Assembly: GCA_937921865.1 (NCBI GenBank)
Contig: CAKZWF010000003.1
Span: 25,878 to 89,877, forward strand
Length of the DNA: 64,000 nt
From: an uncultured Pseudomonadales bacterium
GTDB taxonomy: Bacteria; Pseudomonadota; Gammaproteobacteria; Pseudomonadales; Azotimanducaceae
Reading direction: 5' to 3'
Positions within the stretch are counted from its first letter, which is position 1, and every line of letters starts with the position of its first letter. Made by a program: the position numbers and the translations under genes. A model generated the notes under the pieces. The model ran no database searches and was not told the origin of the DNA. It was given only the letters and a program-made list of their open reading frames with translations. Shown here in pieces: positions 23,644 to 33,069 of the stretch.

Positions 23644-25074
23644 ATGACGATTGATGAAATTATCGACTCAGCGATGCGACCACTGGCAGACGCGGTCGCC
23701 GGTTTCATCTTTTACTCAGTTGAACTGGGTGGTGCGCAAGTCCCCCTGATCGTGATCTGGCTGATTGGCGGCGGTGTGTTTTTCACCCTCTACCTTGGTT
23801 TCATCAATTTCCGCGGCTTCTCTCATGCCATCAGTCTGGTCAATGGACGCTTCGCGAAAGACGGTGATCCGGGGGAGATCTCGCAGTTCCAGGCATTAAC
23901 CACTGCAGTATCCGGGACCGTCGGCATCGGCAACATCGCCGGTGTCGCCGTTGCCATATCGCTCGGCGGTCCGGGGGCAACGCTGTGGCTGATCATTGCC
24001 GGTCTGCTGGGCATGTCGACCAAATGTGCTGAATGCACGCTTGGCGTCATGTACCGGAAAACCCACGACGATGGCTCTGTGTCGGGCGGGCCAATGTACT
24101 ACCTGCAGCAGGGTCTGGCAGAACGCAACATGCCGTCACTGGGGCGGGGACTTGGTCTGTTTTACGCCGCCGCAATGGTGATCGGCTGTCTGGGTATCGG
24201 CAATATGTTTCAGTCTAATCAGGCGGCCGCGATATTCATCGAAGTCACCGGTGGGACCGACAGCTTCTTCGCCGGCCGAGCCTGGTTGATCGGGCTGGCC
24301 CTGGCAATAGCTGTAGGCATTGTGATTGTTGGCGGCATCCGATCAATTGCCACCACGACAGCCAAACTGGTCCCCGCAATGGCACTGCTGTATACCCTGA
24401 CCGCGCTGCTGATCCTTGCCCTGAACGCTGACAAACTACCCGGTGCGCTGGCGGCTATCTGGCATGGTGCCTGGTCGGCAGAAGGTATCAGCGGTGGTCT
24501 GGTTGGGGTGATGATCATCGGCTTTCGTCGTGCAGTATTCTCAAACGAAGCCGGCCTGGGCTCTGCGGCAATTGCGCATTCGACTGCCCGAACCAGCGAA
24601 CCGGCCAGCGAAGGCTACGTGGCATTGCTCGAACCCTTCATCGACACCGTAGTGGTCTGCACAATTACCGCGCTGGTGATTGTGACCACCGTTTATGATC
24701 CAGCCCTTGCTGCCAGCGGCATCAGTGGCATCGAGATGACTACCCAGGCATTTGCCAGCACCCTGGCCTGGACGCCGGTGCCGCTGTCGATTGCCGCCAT
24801 TCTGTTTGCGTTTTCGACGATGGTTGCCTGGTCATACTATGGCTTGAAAGCCTTCACCTACCTGGTTGGACACCATCGCTGGGCAGACGTCGGATTCAAA
24901 CTTTTTTTTCTGCTTTTTGTGGTCCTCGGCTCGAGTGTCCAACTGGGTGCGCTGGTGGATCTATCGGACGCGCTGGTCTTCGTAGTAGCCATTCCCAACC
25001 TGCTTGGCCTTTATCTGCTCGCACCAACTCTGCGCAAGGAACTCAACAGCTATGAACAACGACGCAAAACCTGA
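23644..25074 (+). CDS. Alanine/glycine:cation symporter (AGCS family)
   Basis: The sodium- or proton-coupled amino-acid carrier is 476 residues from ATG 23644, which follows AGGGGAATTC. The ORF-track ATG at 23629 is less likely because it lies before that ribosome-binding site. About 11 membrane helices are visible. AGCS hallmarks are FQALTTAVSGTVGIGNIAGVAVAI near residue 85, GMSTKCAECTLGVMYR near 120, VSGGPMYYLQQGL near 145 and RRAVFSNEAGLGSAAIAHS near 300. It probably imports alanine or glycine. The amidohydrolase that follows overlaps its end by 23 bases, implying coupled translation and a link between uptake and hydrolysis. Confidence 0.93.
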   Translation: MTIDEIIDSAMRPLADAVAGFIFYSVELGGAQVPLIVIWLIGGGVFFTLYLGFINFRGFSHAISLVNGRFAKDGDPGEISQFQALTTAVSGTVGIGNIAGVAVAISLGGPGATLWLIIAGLLGMSTKCAECTLGVMYRKTHDDGSVSGGPMYYLQQGLAERNMPSLGRGLGLFYAAAMVIGCLGIGNMFQSNQAAAIFIEVTGGTDSFFAGRAWLIGLALAIAVGIVIVGGIRSIATTTAKLVPAMALLYTLTALLILALNADKLPGALAAIWHGAWSAEGISGGLVGVMIIGFRRAVFSNEAGLGSAAIAHSTARTSEPASEGYVALLEPFIDTVVVCTITALVIVTTVYDPALAASGISGIEMTTQAFASTLAWTPVPLSIAAILFAFSTMVAWSYYGLKAFTYLVGHHRWADVGFKLFFLLFVVLGSSVQLGALVDLSDALVFVVAIPNLLGLYLLAPTLRKELNSYEQRRKT

Positions 25075-26782
25075 GCAGTCTCGGTTCACTCACCTGAGCC
25101 AGCTATGTCTGATCTGGTTACTCGCCAGTGCGGCGCACGCGGCAACGGCACCCGCAGACCACATCTTCCTGGGCGATCACATCATCACAATGGCTGCGAC
25201 GGCAACAACCTCTGAGCAAAAGCCAACTGCGCTGGCCATACACGGAGATCAGATCGTCTGGACCGGCGAGCGCAAAGATCATGGCAACTGGCTCGGCGCT
25301 GACACCGAAGTTCACGAACTCGGCGATCGCGCACTGCTGCCTGGCTTCATTGATGCGCACGGCCACCTGACCTACCTGGCAGCCACCCTGAAGTGGGCAA
25401 ACCTGGCCTCTCCGCCCGTTGGCCAGGTTGTCGACATGAGCACACTGCAGGGCACGCTGGCCGACTACATCACCGAACAGGCAATACCGCCAGGTACCTG
25501 GGTGATCGGCAACGGCTACGACGATTCCCTGCTGAAAGAACAGCGTCATCCCGATCGTGACGATCTCGACGCGGTCAGCAGCCAACATCCAATCGCGCTG
25601 ATTCACGTTTCCGGGCATCTGACGGCGGTTAATTCTGCCGCGCTGCGGACGGTGAACATCGACGCGGAAACGCTCGATCCGGCCGGGGGACATATCCGCA
25701 GGCGCCCCGGCAGCTCCGAGCCCAATGGCGTGCTCGAAGAAACAGCAACCTACCCGATTCGCGCCGTGATGCAGCAGCCGAGCGGCAATCCGATTACCGA
25801 TATCGAGACAGCACTTAACGTCTATGCAAGCAATGGCATCACCACCGCCCAGGATGGCGCAATCGGCGCTGGTGCGGCCGAACTGCTGAGCATGATGGAT
25901 CGGGACCAATTGCTGACTCTCGATGTGGTCATTTACCCCATCGTGGGCAGTCCGGCTCAGGACGTCCGTCTGGATTATCACTTCAGCCATTATCAAAACC
26001 GGCTGAAAGTTGGCGGCGTGAAATTGATTCTGGATGGTTCACCGCAGGGTAAAACCGCCTATCTCAGCGCACCCTACGCGGTGTCGCCGCCGGGCCAGAA
26101 CCAGGATTACCTGGGCTACCCCACCCACACGGCAGCGGCCGTCGATGCCATGGTTGGTCACTACCTGAGTCACGACATCCCGGTCATCGCGCATGCTAAC
26201 GGCGATGCGGCGGCGCAGATGCTGATCGATGCGGTTGCTGCTGCTGGAGCAACCGAACCGGTTGCCGACCACCGCACCGTGATGATTCACGCCCAGACAG
26301 TGCGCGAAGATCAGCTAGACCAGATGGCTCGACTGGGCATCTTGCCCTCCTACTTTTCAGCACACACCTTCTACTGGGGTGATTGGCACCGCGATTCAGT
26401 GCTGGGTGTTGAACGCGCGCAACGCATCAGCCCGACCCGTTCCAGTGCCGAACGTGGGATGCCGTTCACCGTGCACAACGATACCCCGATTGTTCCACCT
26501 GACATGCTGCGCCTGCTGTGGGCAACAACCAACCGGCTCACCCGCAGTGGGCAGGTTCTCGGCGCCAAGCAGCGGCTGAACACCTATGAAGCACTTGTCG
26601 CCATCACTCGCGATGCCGCATATCAGTACTTTGAAGAAGATCGCAAAGGCACACTCGTGGCCGGCAAGCTGGCGGACCTGGTGGTGCTGTCCGGTAACCC
26701 TCTGGAACTCGACCACACCCGACTGCTTGAGCTGGACGTGCTGGAGACCTGGTCTCACGGCACGCGGGTATTTGAACGCTGA
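25052..26782 (+). CDS. Secreted amidohydrolase (YtcJ-like)
   Basis: From ATG 25052 the protein is 576 residues with an N-terminal signal (LCLIWLLASAAHAA) and therefore likely periplasmic. The amidohydrolase metal site starts with FIDAHGHLTYL near residue 105. Later segments are GVKLILDGSPQGKTAYL near 325, VIAHANGDAAAQMLID near 380 and TVMIHAQTV near 408. A family-typical ending GTLVAGKLADLVVLSGNPL follows near 545. YtcJ-type enzymes hydrolyse amides or ureas with broad specificity. The ORF-track start at 25004 is inside the symporter gene. Being secreted beside an amino-acid symporter, it might release amino acids outside the inner membrane; this is inference. Confidence 0.87.
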   Translation: MNNDAKPEQSRFTHLSQLCLIWLLASAAHAATAPADHIFLGDHIITMAATATTSEQKPTALAIHGDQIVWTGERKDHGNWLGADTEVHELGDRALLPGFIDAHGHLTYLAATLKWANLASPPVGQVVDMSTLQGTLADYITEQAIPPGTWVIGNGYDDSLLKEQRHPDRDDLDAVSSQHPIALIHVSGHLTAVNSAALRTVNIDAETLDPAGGHIRRRPGSSEPNGVLEETATYPIRAVMQQPSGNPITDIETALNVYASNGITTAQDGAIGAGAAELLSMMDRDQLLTLDVVIYPIVGSPAQDVRLDYHFSHYQNRLKVGGVKLILDGSPQGKTAYLSAPYAVSPPGQNQDYLGYPTHTAAAVDAMVGHYLSHDIPVIAHANGDAAAQMLIDAVAAAGATEPVADHRTVMIHAQTVREDQLDQMARLGILPSYFSAHTFYWGDWHRDSVLGVERAQRISPTRSSAERGMPFTVHNDTPIVPPDMLRLLWATTNRLTRSGQVLGAKQRLNTYEALVAITRDAAYQYFEEDRKGTLVAGKLADLVVLSGNPLELDHTRLLELDVLETWSHGTRVFER

Positions 26783-26825
26783 TATACTTCCGGCTTCACT
26801 TTTTTCGACCCGGCTAGTAACTGCA

Positions 26826-27695
26826 ATGGAAGGACCAACTTCACACTCCTATTTTTCCCAGCGGCTGCGTCTGCACTATGTCGATTGGGGTAATGAAGGT
26901 GCGCCACCGCTGCTGCTGGTCCACGGTGGTCGTGACCATTGCCGGAACTGGGACTGGGTAGCTGAGGCACTGCGCGACGACTACCACATCATTGCCCCGG
27001 ATCTGCGTGGTCATGGAGACTCTCAGTGGATGAAAGGCGGCAGCTATAACCACGTTGACTATGTCTACGACATTGCTCAGCTGCTGCACCAGACCAAGAT
27101 GAATCCGGTGACAATTCTCAGCCACTCACTGGGCGGTTCGATTTCACTGATGTATGCCGGGCTGTTTCCCGAAACGGTGACCAAACTGATATCGATTGAA
27201 GGCATGGGTCCACCGCCGGAGATGATCAAAGATCGAATTAACGTTCCCATCGAAGATCGACTCCAGGCGTGGGTGGCGGATCTTCGCAAAGCTGCCGGGC
27301 GTATACCCCGGCGCTACGACTCGCTGGAAGCTGCCTACGAGCGCATGCAGACAGAAAATCCGCACCTCTCAGAAGCGCAGGCCCGGCATCTCACCATCCA
27401 CGGCAGTAACCAGAACGAAGATGGCAGCTACAGCTGGAAGTTCGACAACTATGTCCGCACCTTCCCCGCCGTTGGCGTGCCATTCGAAGAACAGTATCGA
27501 CTCTACAAACGCATCACCTGCCCGACTCTGCTGGTGCGGGGCACCGAATCCTGGGCTTCAGACCCGGAGCAGGACGGACGGGCGAAGAACTTTCAGAACG
27601 TCAAATCCGTGAACATCGAAGGCGCTGGGCACTGGGTGCACCACGATCAGCTGGATGTCTTTCTCGGTCACGTTCGCGAGTTTCTGGCCGAATAA
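26826..27695 (+). CDS. Alpha/beta hydrolase
   Basis: The 289-residue hydrolase from ATG 26826 (AACTGCA upstream is a weak ribosome-binding site) starts with RLRLHYVDWGNEGAPPLLLVHGGRD. It has the fold-typical APDLRGHGDS near residue 60, the nucleophile elbow SHSLGG near 100, and a C-terminal His in EGAGHWVHHDQ near 267. No lid motif gives the substrate. It resembles epoxide-hydrolase/haloalkane-type members in length. The ORF-track start at 26586 is inside the amidohydrolase in another frame. It lies 43 bases after that gene and 7 before the next, so it probably belongs to the same transcript. Confidence 0.85.
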   Translation: MEGPTSHSYFSQRLRLHYVDWGNEGAPPLLLVHGGRDHCRNWDWVAEALRDDYHIIAPDLRGHGDSQWMKGGSYNHVDYVYDIAQLLHQTKMNPVTILSHSLGGSISLMYAGLFPETVTKLISIEGMGPPPEMIKDRINVPIEDRLQAWVADLRKAAGRIPRRYDSLEAAYERMQTENPHLSEAQARHLTIHGSNQNEDGSYSWKFDNYVRTFPAVGVPFEEQYRLYKRITCPTLLVRGTESWASDPEQDGRAKNFQNVKSVNIEGAGHWVHHDQLDVFLGHVREFLAE

Positions 27696-27702
27696 TTTCC
27701 TG

Positions 27703-28803
27703 ATGGCCTCCCGAGCAGCCATCCTGCATCAATCCCCCTGGCAGGGTGTTTTCATTATCACCGGCGGCGGCAGTGGCCTGCTGGCAGAAATGCTCTGTCA
27801 GCCAGGGGCTTCAGCAACCGTTCTGGAAGCCCGTGTGCCTTATGCCAGTGTTGCGCTTGAGCAACTGTTGGGTGCCAGACCAGATCAGGCCTGTTCCGCA
27901 GCAACCGCACGCGCGATGGCGATGGTGGCGTTCCAGCGCGCCCTGGAGCTGACCTCTTTAGATACCAACGCTGCAGAAGAAGAACAGCTGCTGTTCGGAC
28001 TCGGCTGCACGGCCAGCCTTGCGACCAGCCGGGAAAAACGCGGCGCTCATCGCGCCCATGTGGCAATTCAAACCGCCACAATCACTTTCACTGTAGAGCT
28101 CTCATTGTCGGGAAATCGCGAGAGCGAAGAGCGGGTCCTGGTAGACGCACTGTGGCAGGCTCTTGATACGGTCCTCGAGCTGGGAATTCCGGATCTTGAC
28201 CAACCCGGTGCAGCAACCCTGATGACCGCGCAGCCGGACTGGCAGGCCCTGATTCTCGGAGACTCAAGCGCCCACCTGGTCGGCGAGCATGACGGCAAAC
28301 TGCTGCTGCCGGGCGCATTCAATCCTCTGCACGACGGCCATCGTCAGATGCTGACTATTGCCGAACGGCTGACCGGCCTGCCGGGCGGTTACGAGCTGTC
28401 TGTCGCCAACGTCGACAAACCGTTTTTAGACTATCAGGAAATCAGCCGACGGCTGGCTCAGTTCGAAGAACCGGTCTGGCTCACCCATCTACCAACGTTC
28501 ATCGAAAAAGCCCGGCACTTTACCGGAGCCAGATTTGTGGTTGGTATAGATACCCTGCTGCGTATTGCTGACGACGCCTACTACGCCAGCGAGAGCGCAA
28601 TGCTGCAGGTGTTTGCCGAGTTCGCCGAGCTGGGCGCCGGCTTCGTGGTGTTTGGTCGCGACCTTGAGGCTGAGAACTTCAAGGTCCTGGACGACGTCCT
28701 CCACCAGCTTCCGACTTCGCTGACAGATTTATGCACGGGTGTGGACGCTGCAACTTTCAGGGACTCAATCTCTTCTACAGAGCTGCGTCGAACGACCCGC
28801 TGA
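27703..28803 (+). CDS. Fusion of CinA-like (NMN amidase-type) domain and nucleotidyltransferase domain
   Basis: From ATG 27703 the protein is 366 residues. Residues 1-165 resemble the CinA C-terminal/PncC deamidase fold: ITGGGSGLLAEMLCQPG, an ATARAMAMVAFQRAL helix and the LFGLGCTASLATSREKRGAHRAHVA segment. Residues 200-366 form a nucleotidyltransferase of the NMN adenylyltransferase type, with LPGAFNPLHDGHRQML (HxGH as HDGH near 211) and the C-terminal ISSTELRR motif near 357. Bacterial PncC deamidates nicotinamide mononucleotide and NMNAT-type enzymes make dinucleotides, so the fusion could serve pyridine-nucleotide recycling. That role is inferred from domains only. Similar two-domain architectures exist in plants, from memory. 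Confidence 0.78.
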   Translation: MASRAAILHQSPWQGVFIITGGGSGLLAEMLCQPGASATVLEARVPYASVALEQLLGARPDQACSAATARAMAMVAFQRALELTSLDTNAAEEEQLLFGLGCTASLATSREKRGAHRAHVAIQTATITFTVELSLSGNRESEERVLVDALWQALDTVLELGIPDLDQPGAATLMTAQPDWQALILGDSSAHLVGEHDGKLLLPGAFNPLHDGHRQMLTIAERLTGLPGGYELSVANVDKPFLDYQEISRRLAQFEEPVWLTHLPTFIEKARHFTGARFVVGIDTLLRIADDAYYASESAMLQVFAEFAELGAGFVVFGRDLEAENFKVLDDVLHQLPTSLTDLCTGVDAATFRDSISSTELRRTTR

Positions 28804-29688
28804 CTACTCCAGATCTTCCAGACGTTTTGGCCAGTTGTCTTTCAACAGCCTGGACAGTGAGCGATCAGCCAGCAGGCGCCCGCCGGTCTGGCAATGCGCA
28901 CAATAGTTAGCTTCATTTTCCGCATAGACAATTCTCTGCACCGGCGCGCCACAGTTGGGGCATGGCTGGCGATACTTACCATGCACGGCCATCTGGGGAT
29001 GAAATGCGGTGACTTTGTTCGGGAACTTATCACCCGCCTGTGCGGACAGACGAACGGTCCACAGGGTCAGCACCTCGCGGCAGGCACGATAGAGTCGCTC
29101 CAGCTGGTCTTCGCTAAGCGATCTCGACAGCTTGAACGGCGACAGACCGGCTGAGAGCAGAATTTCATCTGAATAGGCGTTACCGATCCCCGCGAATACC
29201 CGCTGATCAGTGAGCGCCCGCTTGAGCGTATGGTTGGCAGCCTGCAATCTCTGCGAGAACGTCGTCAGATCGACATCCAGAACTTCGAGCCCACCCGGAT
29301 CGAGCTCAGCCAGAGCTGATTCACCTTGAACAAGACGAAGGGATGCCCGCTTCTTTTTACTGGCTTCAGTGAGAATCAGGGTGCCGGTCGAAAAATCGAA
29401 TGCGGCCAGGCCAGCGCGCGCTGGCACCTTCGCGCCCGGCTCCGTCCAGCGAAACCGCCCGGCTACCATCAGATGAATAACCAGAAAATAGTCTCCTGTG
29501 AGCACCATCACCACCTGTTTGGCGAGACGGCGCACCCCGAGCACCTCCCGGCCAAGCAGATCTTCAACGGTGGGGGTGACTGTCCTCAACAGAAACGGGC
29601 TGTTGAGTCGGATCGATGTCAGAGTGGCGCCCTTCAGTCGGGCAGACAGATGCTCCAGATAAACTGTTAGGTCAGGCAGCTCAGGCAC
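28804..29688 (-). CDS. Formamidopyrimidine-DNA glycosylase / endonuclease VIII family (Fpg/Nei)
   Basis: Fpg/Nei enzymes use the N-terminal proline as nucleophile after Met removal. Here a GTG start at 29688 is followed directly by PELPDLTVYLEHL, giving Pro1-Glu2 and a 294-residue protein. The longer ORF (307 residues) would bury this proline and is rejected. A helix-two-turn-helix lies around GIGNAYSDEILLSAG near residue 165. The C-terminal zinc finger is CPNCGAPVQRIVYAENEANYCAHC. It excises oxidised bases and nicks DNA. The start lies 8 bases inside the end of the upstream MATE gene, so expression is probably coupled to it. Fpg or Nei specificity was not resolved. Confidence 0.92.
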   Translation of the reverse strand: MPELPDLTVYLEHLSARLKGATLTSIRLNSPFLLRTVTPTVEDLLGREVLGVRRLAKQVVMVLTGDYFLVIHLMVAGRFRWTEPGAKVPARAGLAAFDFSTGTLILTEASKKKRASLRLVQGESALAELDPGGLEVLDVDLTTFSQRLQAANHTLKRALTDQRVFAGIGNAYSDEILLSAGLSPFKLSRSLSEDQLERLYRACREVLTLWTVRLSAQAGDKFPNKVTAFHPQMAVHGKYRQPCPNCGAPVQRIVYAENEANYCAHCQTGGRLLADRSLSRLLKDNWPKRLEDLE

Positions 29689-31114
29689 TGGCCGGTGCTG
29701 TACTGATGATGGTTTTCCAGCGGCCACCGCGGAAACGCCAGACCAGCATCATGCCTTTCAGCAGATAATCACCCACCAGCGCGGAGTAAACCCAGACCAC
29801 CGGCAAACCCATATAGGTCGCCAGCGCGGCAAGCCCGCAGCGCACCCCGATCAGTCCGGCAATTGTTGCCATCAGCGGGAATCGGGTATCACCAGCACCG
29901 CGCAATGCCCCACCAATCGCAAACTCGATGGCCATCAGCGGCATGGACGCCCCCAGCAGATAAGTGAACTGCACCGTGTAAGTGACCGTGAGTTGCTCAT
30001 CACCGAGGAAAAAGTAGGCGAGCTCGTTTGCATAGATGATCACCAGTACCCCGAGCGTGCCCATGGAAATCATTGCCATACCCATGGCGCGCCAGCCGGC
30101 GCGGGACGCACCGGCATGGTCATTCGCACCTAACGCCTGGCCCACCAGGGTAGAACCGGCAATAGAGAAGCCGAACCCAACCGTCATACACACCATCAGC
30201 ATATTGACGCCGATGTTGTAGGCGGCAAAAGCCTCGGTTCCATAGAAGTTGCCAATCAGCATCAGAAACGCAAAGAAGCCGATCTGAAAGACAATCTGTT
30301 CAACGGCTGCCGGGTAGCCGATGTCCAGCAATCGACGCAGACGCTCTTTGCGCCACCAGCCACCGCCGACGTGTTTGACCCGGAACTTCTGTTTTACCCA
30401 CAGCACCATCAGCAGCAAAGCACCGGCGGTGAAAGACAGCCCCGCCGCAACCGCCGCCCCGGCAACCCCCATCTCTGGAAATCCATGGTGACCGAACACA
30501 AACAGGTACAGCAGCGGCAGATTGAGGACATTCACTCCAGCGCTTATCCACAATGGTGTCCAGGCATCGCCAGAGGCACGCAGCGCGGCACCGAGAATGA
30601 AATTCACCGCGAACGCCACATTGAACAGACACAGCCAGCGAATATTGTCTGCGGCCATCTCCAGGGTGTGCTGATCAAGGCCGAAGACGCCGGCAATAGC
30701 CGGCGCAAAGAAGTAGCCGAGTACCGTGACCAGCAGCGAAAAAGCCCCGGCCAGCACCAGCGACGCCATGGTCACCCGACTGGCTTCAGTGTAGTCACCG
30801 GCTCCCCAGGCTCGCGCAACCAGAGCCGTTGTCCCGGCGCTGACAGCCATCAGAACAGCCTGCATTGCAAAAAACACGCGTTGTCCGGCGCCGACGGCGG
30901 CAAGCGCCTGAGCACCCAGTTCGCCGATAAATTTGGTCTGTACCATGCCGACAATCGTGAACGACAGATTCCCGAGAATCGACGGAATGGCCAGTTGGGC
31001 AATAGTCGGGGTTTGAGTTTCGTCGGCAGCCGGTGACGCATAGTGCTCCAGCGCTTCAGCCGCATTCTCGTCAGCGATACTCGGATAATCTGAATCTTCG
31101 GAGCGGTTCGACAC
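29681..31114 (-). CDS. MATE-family efflux transporter
   Basis: This 477-residue protein has 12 membrane helices in two repeats, each starting with typical MATE sequence: LAIPSILGNLSFTIVGMVQTKFIGELGAQALAAVG near residue 42 and a second half near 270 (RLLDIGYPAAVEQIVFQIGFF). It exports drugs or metabolites against Na+ or H+. GTG 31114 is preceded by AAGGACCCCT. The first 40 residues are hydrophilic and acidic, an N-terminal extension not needed for the fold. It overlaps the Fpg/Nei start by 8 bases. The divergent 193-bp gap to the crotonase-like gene must hold two promoters. Confidence 0.93.
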   Translation of the reverse strand: MSNRSEDSDYPSIADENAAEALEHYASPAADETQTPTIAQLAIPSILGNLSFTIVGMVQTKFIGELGAQALAAVGAGQRVFFAMQAVLMAVSAGTTALVARAWGAGDYTEASRVTMASLVLAGAFSLLVTVLGYFFAPAIAGVFGLDQHTLEMAADNIRWLCLFNVAFAVNFILGAALRASGDAWTPLWISAGVNVLNLPLLYLFVFGHHGFPEMGVAGAAVAAGLSFTAGALLLMVLWVKQKFRVKHVGGGWWRKERLRRLLDIGYPAAVEQIVFQIGFFAFLMLIGNFYGTEAFAAYNIGVNMLMVCMTVGFGFSIAGSTLVGQALGANDHAGASRAGWRAMGMAMISMGTLGVLVIIYANELAYFFLGDEQLTVTYTVQFTYLLGASMPLMAIEFAIGGALRGAGDTRFPLMATIAGLIGVRCGLAALATYMGLPVVWVYSALVGDYLLKGMMLVWRFRGGRWKTIISTAPASA

Positions 31115-31307
31115 AGGGGTCCTTACTAAATTCGGCCTGCCAAAATTGGCCTGTTACAATTCCCGACAACGCAGTGGCGTCGTTCCCTGACTACGCACTC
31201 ACGTCTACTCCAGGTAACACAGACATGTCTGTGTTTCACGGGGTCAGCGGCACTGCCAAACTGCGCGCACGCTTAAAGATGCGCCCACTAAGCACTCAAG
31301 GATACAG

Positions 31308-32126
31308 ATGACGAACCCTGTCTCTCCCAAAGACTACGCGGACCTCTCGGTTACCACCGAAAACTTCATTCGTACGGTGGAACTACAGCGTCCCCCGAAC
31401 AACTTTTTCGACTACAACCTCATCAGCCAGATTGCTGACGCTTTCGATAGCGCCGATGCGGACCCGGAATGTCGCGTCATCGTCCTCGCCGCAGCCGGCA
31501 AACACTTCTGTGCCGGCGCTAATTTCGGCACCGGAAACAACGACAATACCGGAAACGATGAGTTTACCGAGGAAGGCTTCAAGAACACCACAGGAAAACT
31601 CTATCGCGAGGCTGCACGCCTGTTCGCCTGCCAGACACCCATCATCGGCGCCATCCACGGCGCTGCCATCGGCGGTGGACTCGGGCTGGCGCTGGTCCCG
31701 GATTTTCGGGTGGCCTGCCCGGAGGCGCGCTTTGCGGCCAACTTCACCAAACTGGGCATCCACCAGGGTTTCGGCATCTCGGTCACTCTGCCGCGAATTG
31801 TCGGCCAGCAGGCCGCTTCACTGATGCTGCTGACCGGCCGCCGGATCAACGGCTCGCAAGCTGCTGAGATGGGGCTGGTCGACGTGCTGACCAGCCAGGA
31901 CCGGGTCCGCGCAGAGGCGCTGCAACTGGCAGCAGAGATTGCCGCTAATGCTCCGCTGGCCATCACCTCGGTACGCGCAACGCTGCGCGGATCGCTGGCT
32001 GACGAAGTCCGCTCCGCCACTGAGCACGAACTCAAAGAACAGCAGTGGCTGAGGGCCACCGAAGATGCCGCAGAAGGCATCCGCTCGGTCGCCGAACGCC
32101 GCGCCGGCCAGTTTCAAGGTCGCTGA
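31308..32126 (+). CDS. Crotonase-fold protein lacking both usual catalytic Glu residues
   Basis: The 272-residue protein has the crotonase scaffold: FCAGANFGTG near residue 65, IHGAAIGGGLGLALVPD near 115 and ANFTKLGIHQGFGISVTLPRIVG near 145. At the two active-site Glu positions of enoyl-CoA hydratase it has Gly (GGGLGLAL) and Asn/Phe-type residues (ANFTKLG). It is therefore unlikely to be a classical hydratase and may be an isomerase, a hydrolase or another crotonase-type activity. ATG 31308 follows CAAGGATACAG. It heads an operon with an LLM oxidoreductase and an SDR. Confidence 0.85.
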   Translation: MTNPVSPKDYADLSVTTENFIRTVELQRPPNNFFDYNLISQIADAFDSADADPECRVIVLAAAGKHFCAGANFGTGNNDNTGNDEFTEEGFKNTTGKLYREAARLFACQTPIIGAIHGAAIGGGLGLALVPDFRVACPEARFAANFTKLGIHQGFGISVTLPRIVGQQAASLMLLTGRRINGSQAAEMGLVDVLTSQDRVRAEALQLAAEIAANAPLAITSVRATLRGSLADEVRSATEHELKEQQWLRATEDAAEGIRSVAERRAGQFQGR

Positions 32127-32166
32127 AATTCATACCCAAAATTCATCACTGACGAGGAAAACCACA

Positions 32167-33069
32167 ATGAATACCGGAAAACTTGGCGTCTGGTACTTTT
32201 TCGACGGCTTGCCCGCACCTGTCGCTGCTGACGCAGCAAAGCGCATCGAAGCACTCGGCTACGGCACCCTGTGGATTCCCGAGACGGTTGGACGCGACCC
32301 GCTGGTCCATGCCGCCTGGCTGCTGGCAAATACCACGAAGCTGAACCTGGCCACCGGTATCGCCAACATTTATCACCGCGAACCGGGTGTGACGATGGCG
32401 GGTCAGAAAACCCTGGCCGAGCAGTCGGGCGGACGCTTCCTGCTGGGTCTGGGGGTATCCCACAAACCAATGGTTGAAGGCGTTCGTGGTCTTGAATACG
32501 GACCGCCGGTTGCCAGCATGCGCAAGTATCTGGAGGGCATGGCCACCGCACCCTACAATGGTGCTGCACCGGCGGAAGAACCGAAAACGGTCATTGCTGC
32601 ACTGGGGCCAAAAATGCTGGAACTGGCCCGCGATAAATGCGCAGGCGCTCACCCTTACTTCACCTCACCCGATCACACCGCTATGGCCCGGGAGATCCTC
32701 GGCCCTGAACCGATGCTGTGTGTTGAACAGAAGATTGTGCTTGAACCGGATGCAGACAAAGCCAGAGCCCTGGCCCGACCGGTGGCGTCGATTTATGCAG
32801 GCCTTCCGAACTATCGCAACAACTGGCTGCGAATGGGTTTAGAAGAGTCAGACTTCGAAAACGGCGGTTCTGACAAGTTCATAGACACAACATTTGCGTG
32901 GGGCAACGTCAGCAAAATCAGTGAGCGAATCAAAGCGCACTTCGACGCCGGCGCATCACATGTATGTATTCAGCCGGTGAACCCGAACGGCCAGTTCGGC
33001 GCACTGCACTGGGAATCGCTCGAAGCCATAGCCAGCGAATTCAATCTGCAAGGCGACGGGCAATCATGA
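32167..33069 (+). CDS. LLM-class flavin/F420-dependent oxidoreductase
   Basis: From ATG 32167, preceded by CGAGGAAAACCACA, the protein is 300 residues and has the bacterial-luciferase TIM barrel: KLGVWYFFDGLP at the start, GYGTLWIPETVGRDP near 32, LANTTKLNLATGIANIYHREP near 55 and GGRFLLGLGVSHKPMVEG near 90. This ordering looks like the F420-type family TIGR03620. Such enzymes transfer hydride using coenzyme F420 or FMN. Whether this organism makes F420 is not visible here. Its stop overlaps the SDR start by 4 bases, so it is tightly coupled to that gene. The ORF-track start at 32065 lies in the upstream gene. Confidence 0.88.
   Translation: MNTGKLGVWYFFDGLPAPVAADAAKRIEALGYGTLWIPETVGRDPLVHAAWLLANTTKLNLATGIANIYHREPGVTMAGQKTLAEQSGGRFLLGLGVSHKPMVEGVRGLEYGPPVASMRKYLEGMATAPYNGAAPAEEPKTVIAALGPKMLELARDKCAGAHPYFTSPDHTAMAREILGPEPMLCVEQKIVLEPDADKARALARPVASIYAGLPNYRNNWLRMGLEESDFENGGSDKFIDTTFAWGNVSKISERIKAHFDAGASHVCIQPVNPNGQFGALHWESLEAIASEFNLQGDGQS

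Noticed and set aside
25118-25996. 292-residue minus-strand ORF
   Set aside because: It is antisense to the secreted amidohydrolase and shows no domain.
30371-31036. 221-residue plus-strand ORF
   Set aside because: It is antisense to the MATE transporter, with a biased His/Gln/Arg composition typical of shadow frames.
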